The notes: generated from the letters alone by a model not told the origin. DNA of 64,000 nt from Cypionkella sp049896245 (GCF_049896245.1 NZ_JAFCTX010000003.1:1-64000), one strand, 5' to 3'. Shown: positions 26,286 to 35,089, counted from the first letter of the stretch. Numbers and translations are program-made.

Positions 26286-26649
26286 TATCGAAATCACCAT
26301 CGGGGGCCGCAACTTCACCGTCTCCTGCCAACCCGGCGAGGAACATTTCCTGCGCGGGGCGGCAGGCATGCTGAATACCGAGGCCACTCCTTTGGTCGCC
26401 CAAATGGGCCGCCTGCCGGAAGCGCGGATGCTGCTGATGGCTGGTCTGATGTTGGCTGATAAAACCGCTGCGATTGAGGATGAGAACCGCCAGCTGAAAC
26501 TGAAACTGGCCGAGATTGAGTCCCGTCCGCAGCCCGAACGCGAAAAACTCGAAGTCGCCGTGGTTCGCCCCGGCCTGCGCGAAACCTTGGCCGAGATCGC
26601 AGCCCGCGCTGAAGCCATGGCCGCTTCCATCGAAGATCGTCTGCAATGA
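26278..26649 (+). CDS. zapA: Cell division protein ZapA
   Basis: A 123-residue protein starting MPDIEITIGGRNFTVSCQPGEE, the ZapA beta-hairpin and following helix, then a long coiled coil (MLADKTAAIEDENRQLKLKL). ZapA bundles FtsZ filaments. Translationally coupled to the ZauP-like gene before it and to the lipoprotein gene after it (ATGA overlap). Confidence 0.88.
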   Translation: MPDIEITIGGRNFTVSCQPGEEHFLRGAAGMLNTEATPLVAQMGRLPEARMLLMAGLMLADKTAAIEDENRQLKLKLAEIESRPQPEREKLEVAVVRPGLRETLAEIAARAEAMAASIEDRLQ

Positions 26650-26984
26650 TCCGCAGATTTGCTTTGCTGGCCCTGCTCGCCGCCTGCACGCCCGATGGCG
26701 CTGACCCTGTCGCCGCTGACCCGAACGCCACGCAATACCTGTGCGCGGACGGCACCAAACTGGCTGTGATCTATGGCACAGACGGCAACCTCAAACTCAC
26801 CGTCAAAGGCGAAACAGTCACTCTGCTGGCCGAAGAAGCCGCCTCTGGCGCGCGCTATGGCTGGCCGTCGGATGGCTCCAACTATGTCTGGTGGACCAAG
26901 GGCCGCGAGGGCACGCTCTATTGGAAAGACGGCACCAAAGGCGGCTCCGAGTCCGTGCTGCACGCCGCGTGCAAAGAGCAATAA
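26646..26984 (+). CDS. MliC-like lipoprotein (lysozyme inhibitor family)
   Basis: A 112-residue protein with a lipoprotein signal (RRFALLALLAACTPDG, lipidation Cys 15). The mature domain has YLCADGTKLAVIY, GARYGWPSDGSNYVWWTKG and EGTLYWKDG, the pattern of membrane-bound inhibitors of C-type lysozyme; two cysteines could form the family disulfide. It is the third gene of the zauP–zapA operon. Confidence 0.78.
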   Translation: MIRRFALLALLAACTPDGADPVAADPNATQYLCADGTKLAVIYGTDGNLKLTVKGETVTLLAEEAASGARYGWPSDGSNYVWWTKGREGTLYWKDGTKGGSESVLHAACKEQ

Positions 26985-27066
26985 CAAATTTCAGACAATT
27001 TGCCTAAAATTGTCATCCTCTCTGCTCAAATATCCCGGGGGTGCGGGGGCTGGCCCCCGCTCCGCC
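26985..27066. repeat. Intergenic hairpins and family C element, copy 2
   Basis: GACAATTT-GCCTA-AAATTGTC (26994–27014), then CTCAAATATCCCGGGGG and the hairpin GCGGGGGC-TGG-CCCCCGC. It lies between convergent mliC-like and grxD genes and probably terminates both transcripts. Confidence 0.6.
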
Positions 27067-27085
27067 AGATCAATCAGCGCAGTCC

Positions 27086-27448
27086 TTAGCCGGCATTGGC
27101 TTCGCGAATTTTCTCCGCCGCCGCCTTGTCAAACGCCACGCCATTGGCCTCAAGCAACGCATCCAACTCGCCCGAAAGCGTCATCTCGATGGCAATATCG
27201 CAGCCGCCGACAAACTCGCCCTTGACGTAAAGCTGCGGAATCGTTGGCCAATCCGAGAATTCCTTGATGCCCTGCCGGATTTCCGCATCCGCCAACACGT
27301 TCACATCGGCATATTCGACACCGAGATAATTCAAAATCCCCGCCACCTTCGACGAGAACCCGCACTGCGGCATCAACTTGTTGCCCTTCATAAACAACAC
27401 CACATCGTTCTTCGTCACGGTGTCTTTGATCGTTTCTAGAGCGGTCAT
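27086..27448 (-). CDS. grxD: Monothiol glutaredoxin, Grx4 type
   Basis: A 120-residue glutaredoxin with the monothiol active site PQCGFSSK, preceded by VVLFMKGNKLMP, and the glutathione-binding WPTIPQLYVKGEFVGGCDI. Such proteins bind a [2Fe-2S] cluster and work with BolA in iron–sulfur trafficking. bolA lies two genes upstream on the same strand. The ATG at 27448 (AGGACAAACTCA) gives the family N-terminus MTALETIKDTV. Confidence 0.95.
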   Translation of the reverse strand: MTALETIKDTVTKNDVVLFMKGNKLMPQCGFSSKVAGILNYLGVEYADVNVLADAEIRQGIKEFSDWPTIPQLYVKGEFVGGCDIAIEMTLSGELDALLEANGVAFDKAAAEKIREANAG

Positions 27449-27458
27449 TGAGTTTGTC

Positions 27459-27959
27459 CTATGCATTGGCTTGGGGCTTTGGAACAGCGACGAGGCGATT
27501 GCCCTCCGACGCCTCCAGCCTTAGTTTTACGAAACGGGCGATCACGGTATGACTTTTGAATCTGTCAGCAATTTCGCGAAACCTACGCTTTCCGACGCGC
27601 CGGTCCAATACCGCGAGAATTGTTTTGACGGTCCTGCCTGTCGCCAAGGCACCATCGACAGATATATTCAGATAGTCGAAAATTTCGCGGGGAAACTGCC
27701 AACCCGCGACAAGGCCTTGCTTATCAAGCACTGCCGCGGCTTCGTCCTGTGAAAGATGTTTGTCGCGCATCAGATCCCATCCCGCCATCACATGATTGAA
27801 ATAGCAAGCATTGAGCCAGACCTCGCCGTCGACAGTGATTGTGCCGCGCTGTTCTGCATCATGCGTTGCCCGCAATACGGTTAGGTTCAACCTCACGCGA
27901 CTACCAAGTTCGGGCGCAAAGTTACCTTCGGCAAGCTGTTTAACCTTCGACCAGCGCAT
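27459..27959 (-). CDS. SF0329-like uncharacterised protein between bolA and grxD
   Basis: A 166-residue protein opening MRWSKVKQLAEGNFAPELGSRV with THDAEQRGTITVDGEVW, resembling the small uncharacterised SF0329 family by memory. The rest (a basic C-terminus, RRVGKRRFREIADRF) is not informative. It is 4 bp after the bolA stop and 10 bp before grxD, so all three are co-transcribed, although bolA and grxD are usually direct neighbours. Confidence 0.7.
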   Translation of the reverse strand: MRWSKVKQLAEGNFAPELGSRVRLNLTVLRATHDAEQRGTITVDGEVWLNACYFNHVMAGWDLMRDKHLSQDEAAAVLDKQGLVAGWQFPREIFDYLNISVDGALATGRTVKTILAVLDRRVGKRRFREIADRFKSHTVIARFVKLRLEASEGNRLVAVPKPQANA

Positions 27960-27963
27960 GAAA

Positions 27964-28200
27964 TCACTCCATCGCCTTCGTCGTCAGCGCCAGCGCGTGC
28001 AACGCGCCGCTTGGCCCGTCCATCTTGCCCTTCAAACTGGCGTAGACCGCGCGCTGTTGTTGCACCCGGTTCATGCCCTTGAAGCTGGCATCAATCACCT
28101 CAGCCGAGAAATGCGCACCATCGTCGCCCTGCACGGTGATCTTAGCCTGCGGGAAGGCCGCGCGGATCAAGGCTTCAATCTCATGGGCTTCAATCGCCAT
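27964..28200 (-). CDS. bolA: BolA family protein
   Basis: A 78-residue protein with the BolA fold: MAIEAHEIEALIRAAFPQA, VIDASFKGMNRVQQQRAVY and the final helix LHALALTTKAM. His29 in GAHFSAEVID and the later conserved histidine are candidate cluster ligands. BolA forms an iron–sulfur heterocomplex with monothiol glutaredoxin, encoded two genes downstream. Confidence 0.92.
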   Translation of the reverse strand: MAIEAHEIEALIRAAFPQAKITVQGDDGAHFSAEVIDASFKGMNRVQQQRAVYASLKGKMDGPSGALHALALTTKAME

Positions 28201-28270
28201 TGCGCACTCCTTGGCATTTCACCGCAAATGTAAGCCTGCTGCCGGGACGCTGCAAGGGGCTCGCGCGTCC

Positions 28271-30430
28271 TTAGCCGACCGCCTTCTCAAACGCCCGACG
28301 ATACAGGTTCGACAACTCCGCCAAGCTGGCCTTGTCGCCGCCGAAGTCCACCAGATCACCGCCAAAGCGGCCAACCCGGATCACCTCGACGCCGTCGAGC
28401 AAAGCCGCAGCCTCCAACTTCGCCGCCCCGGCCTCATCCACTGCCACCAAATACCGCGCCTGATCCTCGCCAAACAGCGTCGCAATATCGCCCGCGATCA
28501 GCGTCACACCCAAGTCCGCCCCCTCGGCCATCTCAAACGCCGCCAACCCAAGGCCACCATCTGCCAAATCGGTGCAGGCTCGAATGGCCTTGCGGTGCGC
28601 CAAAATAAAATCGCCGCTGGCCTTCTCGGCCTCCAGATCAACACGCGGAGCATCCCCCGCCTCAATCCCAAACGCCTCGGCCAACAGCGCCGACTGCCCC
28701 AGATGCCCAAACGTCTCGCCCACCACCAGCGCCACGTCGCCTGCCACCGGACGCCCCGCGATCAGATCATCCAAAGATGCCAAAATCCCCACCGCGCCAA
28801 TCGTCGGCGTCGGCAAAATCCCCGAGCCATCGGTCTCATTATAAAGGCTAACATTGCCCGACACGATTGGCATATCCAGCGCCAGTACAGCCGCCCCAAT
28901 ACCCTTGATCGCCCCCACCAACTGCCCCATGATCTCGGGCTTTTCCGGGTTGCCGAAGTTCAGATTATCCGTCGTAGCCAGTGGCTTGGCTCCCACAGCG
29001 ATCAGGTTGCGATAGGCTTCCGCTACCGCCTGCTTGCCACCCTCAAACGGGTTCGCCTTGACATAGCGCGGCGTCACATCCGAGGTAAACGCCAGCGCCT
29101 TACCCGTGCCATGCACCCGCACCACACCCGCGCCAGCTCCCGGAGCCACCACCGTATCGGCCCCCACCATGCTGTCATACTGCTCGTAAACCCAAGCCTT
29201 CTGCGCATAGTTCGGCGAGCCGATCAAAGCCCGCAGCCCCGCAATCGCGCCAATGCTGGGCACTTCGCCCAAAGGTGCCGCGCTCGGCGTTTCCACCCAA
29301 GGCCGATCATATTCCGGCGCAGAAGACGACAGCTTCGACAACGGCAAATCCGCCTTCACCTCAGTGCCATGCAGGATCAGGAAGCGATCCTCAGCAATAG
29401 TCTCGCCGACAATGGCAAAATCCAGATCCCATTTCACGAAGATCGCCCGCGCCACGTCTTCCAGTTCCGGCTTCAGAACCATCAACATGCGTTCCTGCGA
29501 CTCCGACAGCATCATCTCATAGGCCGTCATATGGGTTTCGCGCTGCGGCACCGCATCGAGTTGCAGCTTGATCCCCAAACCGCCCTTGTCGCCCATCTCT
29601 ACCGCCGAACAGGTCAGCCCAGCCGCCCCCATATCCTGAATGGAAATTACAGCGCCCGAGGCCATCAGTTCCAGACACGCCTCCAACAACCGCTTCTCAG
29701 TAAAGGGGTCGCCAACCTGCACAGTAGGGCGCTTATCCTCAATCGTGTCGTCAAACTCCGCCGAGGCCATCGTCGCCCCGCCAACCCCGTCACGTCCGGT
29801 CTTCGCGCCCAGATAAACTACCGGCATCCCGACGCCCGAGGCCACCGAGTAGAAAATCTTATCCGCATCCGCGAGGCCCGCCGCAAACGCATTCACCAGA
29901 CAATTGCCGTTATAGCTTTTATGAAACCGCACCTCGCCCGCGACCGTCGGCACCCCAAACGCATTGCCATACGATCCCACACCCTCAACCACACCCTTCA
30001 CCAGATAGGCAGTTTTCGGATGCGACGGCACCCCGAACGACAGTGAGTTCATCGCCGCAATCGGCCGCGCCCCCATGGTGAACACATCGCGCAAAATCCC
30101 GCCAACGCCGGTGGCAGCGCCCTGATGCGGCTCGATGTAAGACGGATGGTTGTGGCTCTCCATCTTGAAGATCACCGCTTGCCCGTCGCCAATATCGACC
30201 ACGCCTGCATTCTCGCCCGGCCCACAAATCACCTGCGGCCCGGTGGTCGGCAGCGTGCGCAGCCACTTCTTTGACGACTTATACGAACAATGCTCATTCC
30301 ACATCGCCGAGAAAATCCCCAACTCGGTGAACGTGGGCGCGCGCCCGATGATCTCTAGCAGGCGCTGGTATTCATCCGGCTTCAGCCCGTGCTTTGCGAT
30401 CAGATCAGGCGTGATGGCAGGCTCGGTCAT
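28271..30430 (-). CDS. purL: Phosphoribosylformylglycinamidine synthase, small type subunit PurL
   Basis: A 719-residue enzyme of purine synthesis (FGAR to FGAM). The start is taken at 30430 (MTEPAITPDLIAKHGLKPDE). FSAMWNEHCSYKSSKKWLRT is the conserved N-terminal catalytic segment; KMESHNHPSYIEPHQGAATG binds substrate and metal; GDPFTEKRLLEACLEL and DMGAAGLTCSAVEMGDKGG follow. Small PurL needs PurS and PurQ, which are not in this window. Confidence 0.96.
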   Translation of the reverse strand: MTEPAITPDLIAKHGLKPDEYQRLLEIIGRAPTFTELGIFSAMWNEHCSYKSSKKWLRTLPTTGPQVICGPGENAGVVDIGDGQAVIFKMESHNHPSYIEPHQGAATGVGGILRDVFTMGARPIAAMNSLSFGVPSHPKTAYLVKGVVEGVGSYGNAFGVPTVAGEVRFHKSYNGNCLVNAFAAGLADADKIFYSVASGVGMPVVYLGAKTGRDGVGGATMASAEFDDTIEDKRPTVQVGDPFTEKRLLEACLELMASGAVISIQDMGAAGLTCSAVEMGDKGGLGIKLQLDAVPQRETHMTAYEMMLSESQERMLMVLKPELEDVARAIFVKWDLDFAIVGETIAEDRFLILHGTEVKADLPLSKLSSSAPEYDRPWVETPSAAPLGEVPSIGAIAGLRALIGSPNYAQKAWVYEQYDSMVGADTVVAPGAGAGVVRVHGTGKALAFTSDVTPRYVKANPFEGGKQAVAEAYRNLIAVGAKPLATTDNLNFGNPEKPEIMGQLVGAIKGIGAAVLALDMPIVSGNVSLYNETDGSGILPTPTIGAVGILASLDDLIAGRPVAGDVALVVGETFGHLGQSALLAEAFGIEAGDAPRVDLEAEKASGDFILAHRKAIRACTDLADGGLGLAAFEMAEGADLGVTLIAGDIATLFGEDQARYLVAVDEAGAAKLEAAALLDGVEVIRVGRFGGDLVDFGGDKASLAELSNLYRRAFEKAVG

Positions 30431-30548
30431 GGCATTCCCCGGAAATATGAGAGTTGCGGGCGTCATAGGCCAAGCAGGCCAACAGGGAAAGGCCCGGGGC
30501 AAATTTCCCGCAATTTTTTCGCCGCCGCCGCACTTATTTTGCCAGCCC

Positions 30549-30576
30549 TGTCGAAATCCACCAGCGCCAAGCGTCC
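30549..30576 (+). promoter_or_regulatory. Candidate ECF42-type promoter of the DGPF–sigma operon
   Basis: TGTCGA (30549–30554), 17-bp spacer, CGTCC (30572–30576), 33 bp before the DGPF gene start. From memory, ECF42 promoters have TGTCGA at -35 and CGA/TC at -10, and are typically upstream of DGPF genes. Confidence 0.65.
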
Positions 30577-30609
30577 TTGTGCTATCGAAACCCAAACAAG
30601 GAGACTGAA

Positions 30610-30957
30610 ATGCAATTCATCGCCCTGATCTACTCCACTCCCGGCAGCGAACCACCCTACGGAACCCCGGAATTTGACGCTTTCATGCAGGGCTATTTCG
30701 CCCTCACCGCCAAGCTGAAATCCGATGGTGCCTTCATCGCGGGGGAGGGTCTGAAGCCCGTGCAAACCGCCACCTCGGTGCGGCTGCGCGGTGGTAAAGT
30801 CGAAACGATGGACGGCCCGTTTGCCGAAACCAAAGAACACCTCGGCGGCTTCTATTTGTTCAAGGCCGAGACCCTAGAGGCCGCCATCGCCTATGCCGCC
30901 ATGGTGCCCTCGGTCGCTTGGGGCAGCGTCGAATTGCGCCCGGTCATGGAATACTGA
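30610..30957 (+). CDS. YCII/DGPF-domain protein linked to ECF42 sigma factor
   Basis: A 115-residue YciI-like protein with the defining motif DGPFAETKEHLGGFYLF. ATG at 30610 follows ACAAGGAGACTGAA. DGPF proteins are small, of unknown activity, and are the typical genetic partner and regulatory target of ECF42 sigma factors. The sigma gene starts nine bases after the stop. The role of the DGPF protein in sigma control is not established. Confidence 0.9.
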   Translation: MQFIALIYSTPGSEPPYGTPEFDAFMQGYFALTAKLKSDGAFIAGEGLKPVQTATSVRLRGGKVETMDGPFAETKEHLGGFYLFKAETLEAAIAYAAMVPSVAWGSVELRPVMEY

Positions 30958-30966
30958 GGCCCAACC

Positions 30967-32193
30967 ATGACTGACCCCGCCGCAGCCTTAGCGCACTGCC
31001 TGCGGCGGGACCGTGGCCGCATCCTCGCCGCCCTGATCGCCCGCGTGCAAGATTTCCAACTCGCCGAGGATGCGCTGCAAGACGCCTGCGTCTCGGCGCT
31101 GATCCATTGGGGCAGGGCGGGGCCGCCGCACCGCCCCGAGCCTTGGCTGATCCGCGCCGCCTTCCGCAAAGCCATTGATCGCCTGCGCGGGGCCGCCCGA
31201 GATAGCCGCCAAACCGCAGCCCTCAGCCAACTCGCCCGCGATGAGGCCGCCGATGATCCCGCCAGCATCCCCGACGAACGCCTCAGGCTGATCTTCACCT
31301 GCTGCCATCCCGCCCTTGAAGAAAAATCCCGTTGCGCCCTCACCCTGCGCATCGTCTGCAGCCTCACCACCGCCGAGATCGCCGCCGCCTTCCTTGATAC
31401 CGAACCCACCATGGGCCAGCGGATTTCCCGCGCCAAAGCGCGGATCGCGGCGCTCAATCTGCGCTTTGATCTGCCCGACCCCGCCGATTGGCCCGAACGC
31501 CTGTGCTCGGTGCTGACGGTGATCTACCTGATCTTCACCACCGGCCACACGCAATCCAACACGACCCTATGCCAAGAGGCGATCTTCCTTGCCCGCTTGC
31601 TGCAAGACCTGTTGCCCAATGATCCCGAAACCCAAGCCTGCCTTGCGCTGATGCTGTTCGCCCATGCCCGCGCCGCCGCCCGCGCCCCAAACGGTCAAAC
31701 CATCCCACCCGAAGCCCAAGACCGCAGCCTGTGGAACGCCAATGAGATCACCGAAGCCCTCACCCTGCTCAACGCCGCCATCTCTCAAAGCCGCCCCGGC
31801 CCGATGCAGCTGAAAGCCGCCATCGCCGCTGCCCATATTCTGCCCTCCAGCCCAGACTGGCCGCAGATCGAGGCGCTCTATGCCCGGCTGTTAGAACTCG
31901 AACCCACCCCGGTTGTCGCCCTCAATCACGCCGTGGCTTTGGCCGAAACGGGGCAGGCGGCACAGGCCCTGCGCCTGCTCGAAGCCCTCGCCGAACCCCT
32001 TGCCAGCTACCAACCCTACCACGCCGCGCTTGCGCATCTGTTGGCGCTAACAGCGAATCATCCCGCCGCACACGCCGCCTATACCCGCGCCATCGCACTT
32101 GCAGAAAATCTCGCAGACGCAGCATTTTTGGCCGAACGTCGTAAAAATCTGCTTGATGCGCAGGCAGTTAGCAAAATTACCCCCGAAACCTAA
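30967..32193 (+). CDS. ECF42-type RNA polymerase sigma factor with C-terminal TPR-like extension
   Basis: A 408-residue sigma factor. Region 2 is seen in RILAALIARVQDFQLAEDALQDA, region 4 in LTLRIVCSLTTAEIAAAFLDTEPTMGQRISRAKARI. The remaining ~220 residues form the DUF6596/TPR-like domain (HTQSNTTLCQEAIFLARLLQ, LLELEPTPVVALNHAVALAE), as in ECF42 factors. No anti-sigma factor gene is adjacent, as is usual for this group, where the C-terminal domain is required for activity. Coupled to the DGPF gene. Confidence 0.92.
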   Translation: MTDPAAALAHCLRRDRGRILAALIARVQDFQLAEDALQDACVSALIHWGRAGPPHRPEPWLIRAAFRKAIDRLRGAARDSRQTAALSQLARDEAADDPASIPDERLRLIFTCCHPALEEKSRCALTLRIVCSLTTAEIAAAFLDTEPTMGQRISRAKARIAALNLRFDLPDPADWPERLCSVLTVIYLIFTTGHTQSNTTLCQEAIFLARLLQDLLPNDPETQACLALMLFAHARAAARAPNGQTIPPEAQDRSLWNANEITEALTLLNAAISQSRPGPMQLKAAIAAAHILPSSPDWPQIEALYARLLELEPTPVVALNHAVALAETGQAAQALRLLEALAEPLASYQPYHAALAHLLALTANHPAAHAAYTRAIALAENLADAAFLAERRKNLLDAQAVSKITPET

Positions 32194-32290
32194 AAAAAAG
32201 GCCGAGCTTTCGCTCGGCCAAGTCCAACAGGGAGGTATGAAGCAACAAGAGTGAACTCGACTGCTGCCTCACAGTGGTGTCTATACCTAT
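32192..32290 (-). ncRNA. Candidate small RNA A with CCTCCC segment and terminator
   Basis: On the minus strand a hairpin GGCCGAGC-GAAA-GCTCGGCC followed by nine T residues ends a transcript whose preceding bases read ATACCTCCCTGTTGGACTT. The region has a TATAGA box (32280–32285) with TTGAGG 15 bp upstream, giving an RNA of about 80 nt. A related minus-strand unit occurs at 57037–57135. The CCTCCC tract could pair with ribosome-binding sites. The A-run starts directly after the sigma factor stop, so the hairpin may also serve that operon. Confidence 0.55.
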
Positions 32291-32569
32291 GGCTGAACTG
32301 CCTCAATAAAGAACAGGCTGCAAACGCAGCAATGCCGTCATGCGCCCCGCGCATGGCTTTGACCTTTTGGTAAAACAAATAGCGGATCAGCGCTATTTTT
32401 GGGGTAGGTCGCTATGGTGCTGCAATGGCCCTGCTGGTTCATTGGCGGACTTTGACGCCCCCCGGATATTGCGACACAATTTTGCCGCGCGCGCCAGTTA
32501 ACACAGTACCAACTGGCCAGGGTGTCGGCCCGCATGAGGGCCGTCACTTAAGTGTAGATTGGAAACTAA
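32291..32569. other. Non-coding region upstream of the small secreted protein
   Basis: Contains the probable promoter region for small RNA A on the minus strand and for the gene at 32570 on the plus strand. A few short palindromes such as GCATGACGGCATTGCTGC are not convincing. No supported coding sequence. Confidence 0.45.
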
Positions 32570-33088
32570 ATGTATCCCACGACGTTGCGCACGTTGAAAA
32601 TGCTTTTCCTGCTCCCTCTGCTCTTAGCGCTGCCCTTGTCGGCCCTTGCCCAGCAAGAAAGTGCGCAAGTCCCCCCGAACACGGTAGTAAACACCCTGTC
32701 CGGCAAGACGGCGCGCTTCATTTCGGAAAGACTTGGCGCAGGCGTGATCTTCTTTGATCAGAACGGCCGCGCCCTGCTGTGGTATCCCGGTCAGCCCGAA
32801 ATCTTGAGTGGGCGTTGGGCGGCAGAGACCATCCGAGGCACGAGAGGGGCCGACGCCGAAGCTTTTACAAATAATCTCATCGCGCTTTATTTCCCTGCTG
32901 TCGAGGCCCACCGCATCGACACAGCGCGCACCCGGATCGGCCTGCTTGCCTATATTGATGCCAATCAGATTGACTTGGATCTGGCGGTCAAAGTGGTGGC
33001 AGACGGCGATGTTCTGCGCTTGGCAGTGGGGCAGCCGCCTTGCCGTATGTGCAGTGCAGAAACGACTTTCGCACAAATGGTGCGCTAG
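32570..33088 (+). CDS. Small secreted protein of unknown function
   Basis: A 172-residue protein with a signal peptide (MLFLLPLLLALPLSALA, starting either at 32570 or at the internal ATG 32600). The mature part has FISERLGAGVIFFDQNGRALLWYPGQPEI and a C-terminal CRMCSAETTF with two close cysteines. I do not recognise the family. Weak ribosome site. It is separate from the neighbouring LysR gene (convergent). Confidence 0.65.
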   Translation: MYPTTLRTLKMLFLLPLLLALPLSALAQQESAQVPPNTVVNTLSGKTARFISERLGAGVIFFDQNGRALLWYPGQPEILSGRWAAETIRGTRGADAEAFTNNLIALYFPAVEAHRIDTARTRIGLLAYIDANQIDLDLAVKVVADGDVLRLAVGQPPCRMCSAETTFAQMVR

Positions 33089-33115
33089 CGCGGGCCCCTG
33101 ATCCCGCCCGCTGCC

Positions 33116-34009
33116 CTACAACTGCTGCCGCTTGCGAAACGCGAAAATCTCCTCGGTGACGAAATCCCGAAACGCCGAGACCCGTTTGGAGTGCCGCAAT
33201 TCCTCCGGGTAGGCCAGAAATACCGGCACTTCGGTGCTTTCGGTCTCCGGCAACACCCGCACCAGATGCGGGAAATCTTCGGTCAGATAATCCGGCAGCA
33301 CCCCGATGCCGAGATGATTCAACACCCCCTGCAACACCCCGAAATAGTTGTTCACCGTCAGGGTGGACGGAATGTCATGGCTCATCAGATCAGCCACCAG
33401 ATTGGCCCCCGCCGCCACTTGTGCGGTGCCCGCATGCTGACAAATCAAGCGGTGCTGGGTGAAATCATCCATCGTCAGCGGCGTGCCGTGTTCGGCCAGA
33501 TATTCCGGCGTCGCATAAAGCCGCATCCGAATGTTCATCAACCGCTTGCGGATCAGATCGGCCTGACTTGGCTCTTTCATCCGGATCGCCACATCCGCCT
33601 CCCGCATCGGCAGATCGAGCACGCGCTCCTCCAGCATCAGATCAATCTTCAAACTCGGATACTTCTTATACAAAGCAGGCAACCGAGGTGCCAACCACAA
33701 CGTCCCAAACCCGGTCGTCGTCGTCACCCGCAACTCGCCAAACACCTCATCCTCAGAATCCCGGATTCGCGCCGCAGTCGCGTCCAGCCGTTTGACCATG
33801 GCTTGGGTCGCATCATACAGCAACTCACCTTGTTCGGTCAGGATCAACCCGCGGGCATGACGGTGGAACAACGTCACCGAAAGGCTCTCCTCCAGCGCCC
33901 TGACCTGCCGACTGACGGCGGATTGCGACAGATGCAGCACTTCCCCCGCATGGGTCAGGCTGCCCTTTTCGGCAACCGCGTGAAAAATGCGCAGCTTGTC
34001 CCAGTCCAT
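33116..34009 (-). CDS. LysR family transcriptional regulator
   Basis: A 297-residue regulator with the N-terminal winged helix (LTHAGEVLHLSQSAVSRQVRALE) and a substrate-binding-like effector domain (GELRVTTTTGFGTLWLAPRLP; GVLNHLGIGVLPDYLTED). The divergently transcribed gene at 34211 encodes an acyltransferase and could be its target, as is common for LysR proteins. Effector unknown. Confidence 0.9.
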   Translation of the reverse strand: MDWDKLRIFHAVAEKGSLTHAGEVLHLSQSAVSRQVRALEESLSVTLFHRHARGLILTEQGELLYDATQAMVKRLDATAARIRDSEDEVFGELRVTTTTGFGTLWLAPRLPALYKKYPSLKIDLMLEERVLDLPMREADVAIRMKEPSQADLIRKRLMNIRMRLYATPEYLAEHGTPLTMDDFTQHRLICQHAGTAQVAAGANLVADLMSHDIPSTLTVNNYFGVLQGVLNHLGIGVLPDYLTEDFPHLVRVLPETESTEVPVFLAYPEELRHSKRVSAFRDFVTEEIFAFRKRQQL

Positions 34010-34210
34010 CGGTGCCTCAAAATTATTTCACGGATGATACCATGAGCCTGCTTATCTATGCACAAATTCCGCCCTGTAAACCGGGTATTTCGGCAAATTT
34101 TCCCCCTATTTGGCAGTCCTGTCTCCCGCGCGCTGTCATTTCAGCGTCACGCAGAGCCATTACCCTGCAACAAACCCGTCATGCTGCCCGCGCAAACCCC
34201 CGAGGTTCCC

Positions 34211-35089
34211 ATGCTGCAAACCAACATCAGCCGCGACATTTCCTACGCCGCCTCCGCCCGCACCAAGCCAGGACGCGCGCTGATCCGCGTGCTGGAAAAC
34301 GTAAGCGGCAGACGCCAGCTGATCGACCGCGCCTCCGGTTACGAACATGACATCGCGCAAGGCCGCTCGTTCTGGCAAGTCATCCCCGAACGCTATGGCC
34401 TCTCGCTCGACCTCATCGCAGGCTCCATCGCCAACATCCCCCGCGAAGGCCCCCTCGTGCTGATCGCCAACCACCCTTACGGCATCCTCGACGGCTTGAT
34501 GATGGGCCACCTGCTGGACGCTGTCCGCGGCGATTTCCGCATCCTGTCCAATGCCGTGTTCCGCCGCGCCGAAGCCCTGAACAAAGTCCTGCTCCCCATA
34601 TCCTTCGACGACACCAAAGCCGCCGTCAAACTCAACCTGCAAACCCGCGCCACCGCCCTCAGCTACCTAAGCGAAGGCGGTGCCATCGGCATCTTCCCCG
34701 GCGGCACCGTCTCCACATCCCTCAAACCGTTCTCCCGCCCGATGGACCCGTCTTGGCGCAACTTCACCGCCAAAATGGTCGCCAAATCAGGCGCCACCGT
34801 GGTGCCGATCTACTTTGAGGGCCACAACTCCCGCCTGTTCCAACTCGCCTCGCGCGTCCACGCCAACCTGCGTGTCGCTCTGCTGCTGAAAGAGTTCAAA
34901 TCCCGCACCGACACCCCCGTCCGCCTTGTCGTAGGCCAACCGATCCCAAGCACGACCCTGCAATCGCTGAAATCCGACCCCACCGCGATGATGGAAACCC
35001 TGCGCCAAGCCACCTACGCCCTTTCACCCGCGCCACTTCCCTCTTATGCTTTGGGTTACGAATTCGAGGCGAAATACAAATCCCGCTAA
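34211..35089 (+). CDS. Lysophospholipid/acyl-ACP acyltransferase family protein
   Basis: A 292-residue acyltransferase (LPLAT fold). The catalytic NHPYGILDGL (His and Asp) is at about residue 85–94, followed by PISFDDTKAA, the substrate-binding EGGAIGIFPGGTVS, and VVPIYFEGHNSRLF. Such proteins in alphaproteobacteria include OlsA-like ornithine-lipid enzymes and lysophosphatidic acid acyltransferases; the acceptor cannot be assigned. Start at 34211 (MLQTNISRDISYAAS) is preferred over 34058. Confidence 0.82.
   Translation: MLQTNISRDISYAASARTKPGRALIRVLENVSGRRQLIDRASGYEHDIAQGRSFWQVIPERYGLSLDLIAGSIANIPREGPLVLIANHPYGILDGLMMGHLLDAVRGDFRILSNAVFRRAEALNKVLLPISFDDTKAAVKLNLQTRATALSYLSEGGAIGIFPGGTVSTSLKPFSRPMDPSWRNFTAKMVAKSGATVVPIYFEGHNSRLFQLASRVHANLRVALLLKEFKSRTDTPVRLVVGQPIPSTTLQSLKSDPTAMMETLRQATYALSPAPLPSYALGYEFEAKYKSR

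Noticed and set aside
28073..30046. 657-codon plus-strand open frame
   Set aside because: Shadow of purL with no recognisable motifs.
32235..32252. Tiny ORF ATG…TGA after GGGAGG on the plus strand
   Set aside because: Five codons; the GGGAGG is better explained as the complement of the C-rich motif in candidate small RNA A.
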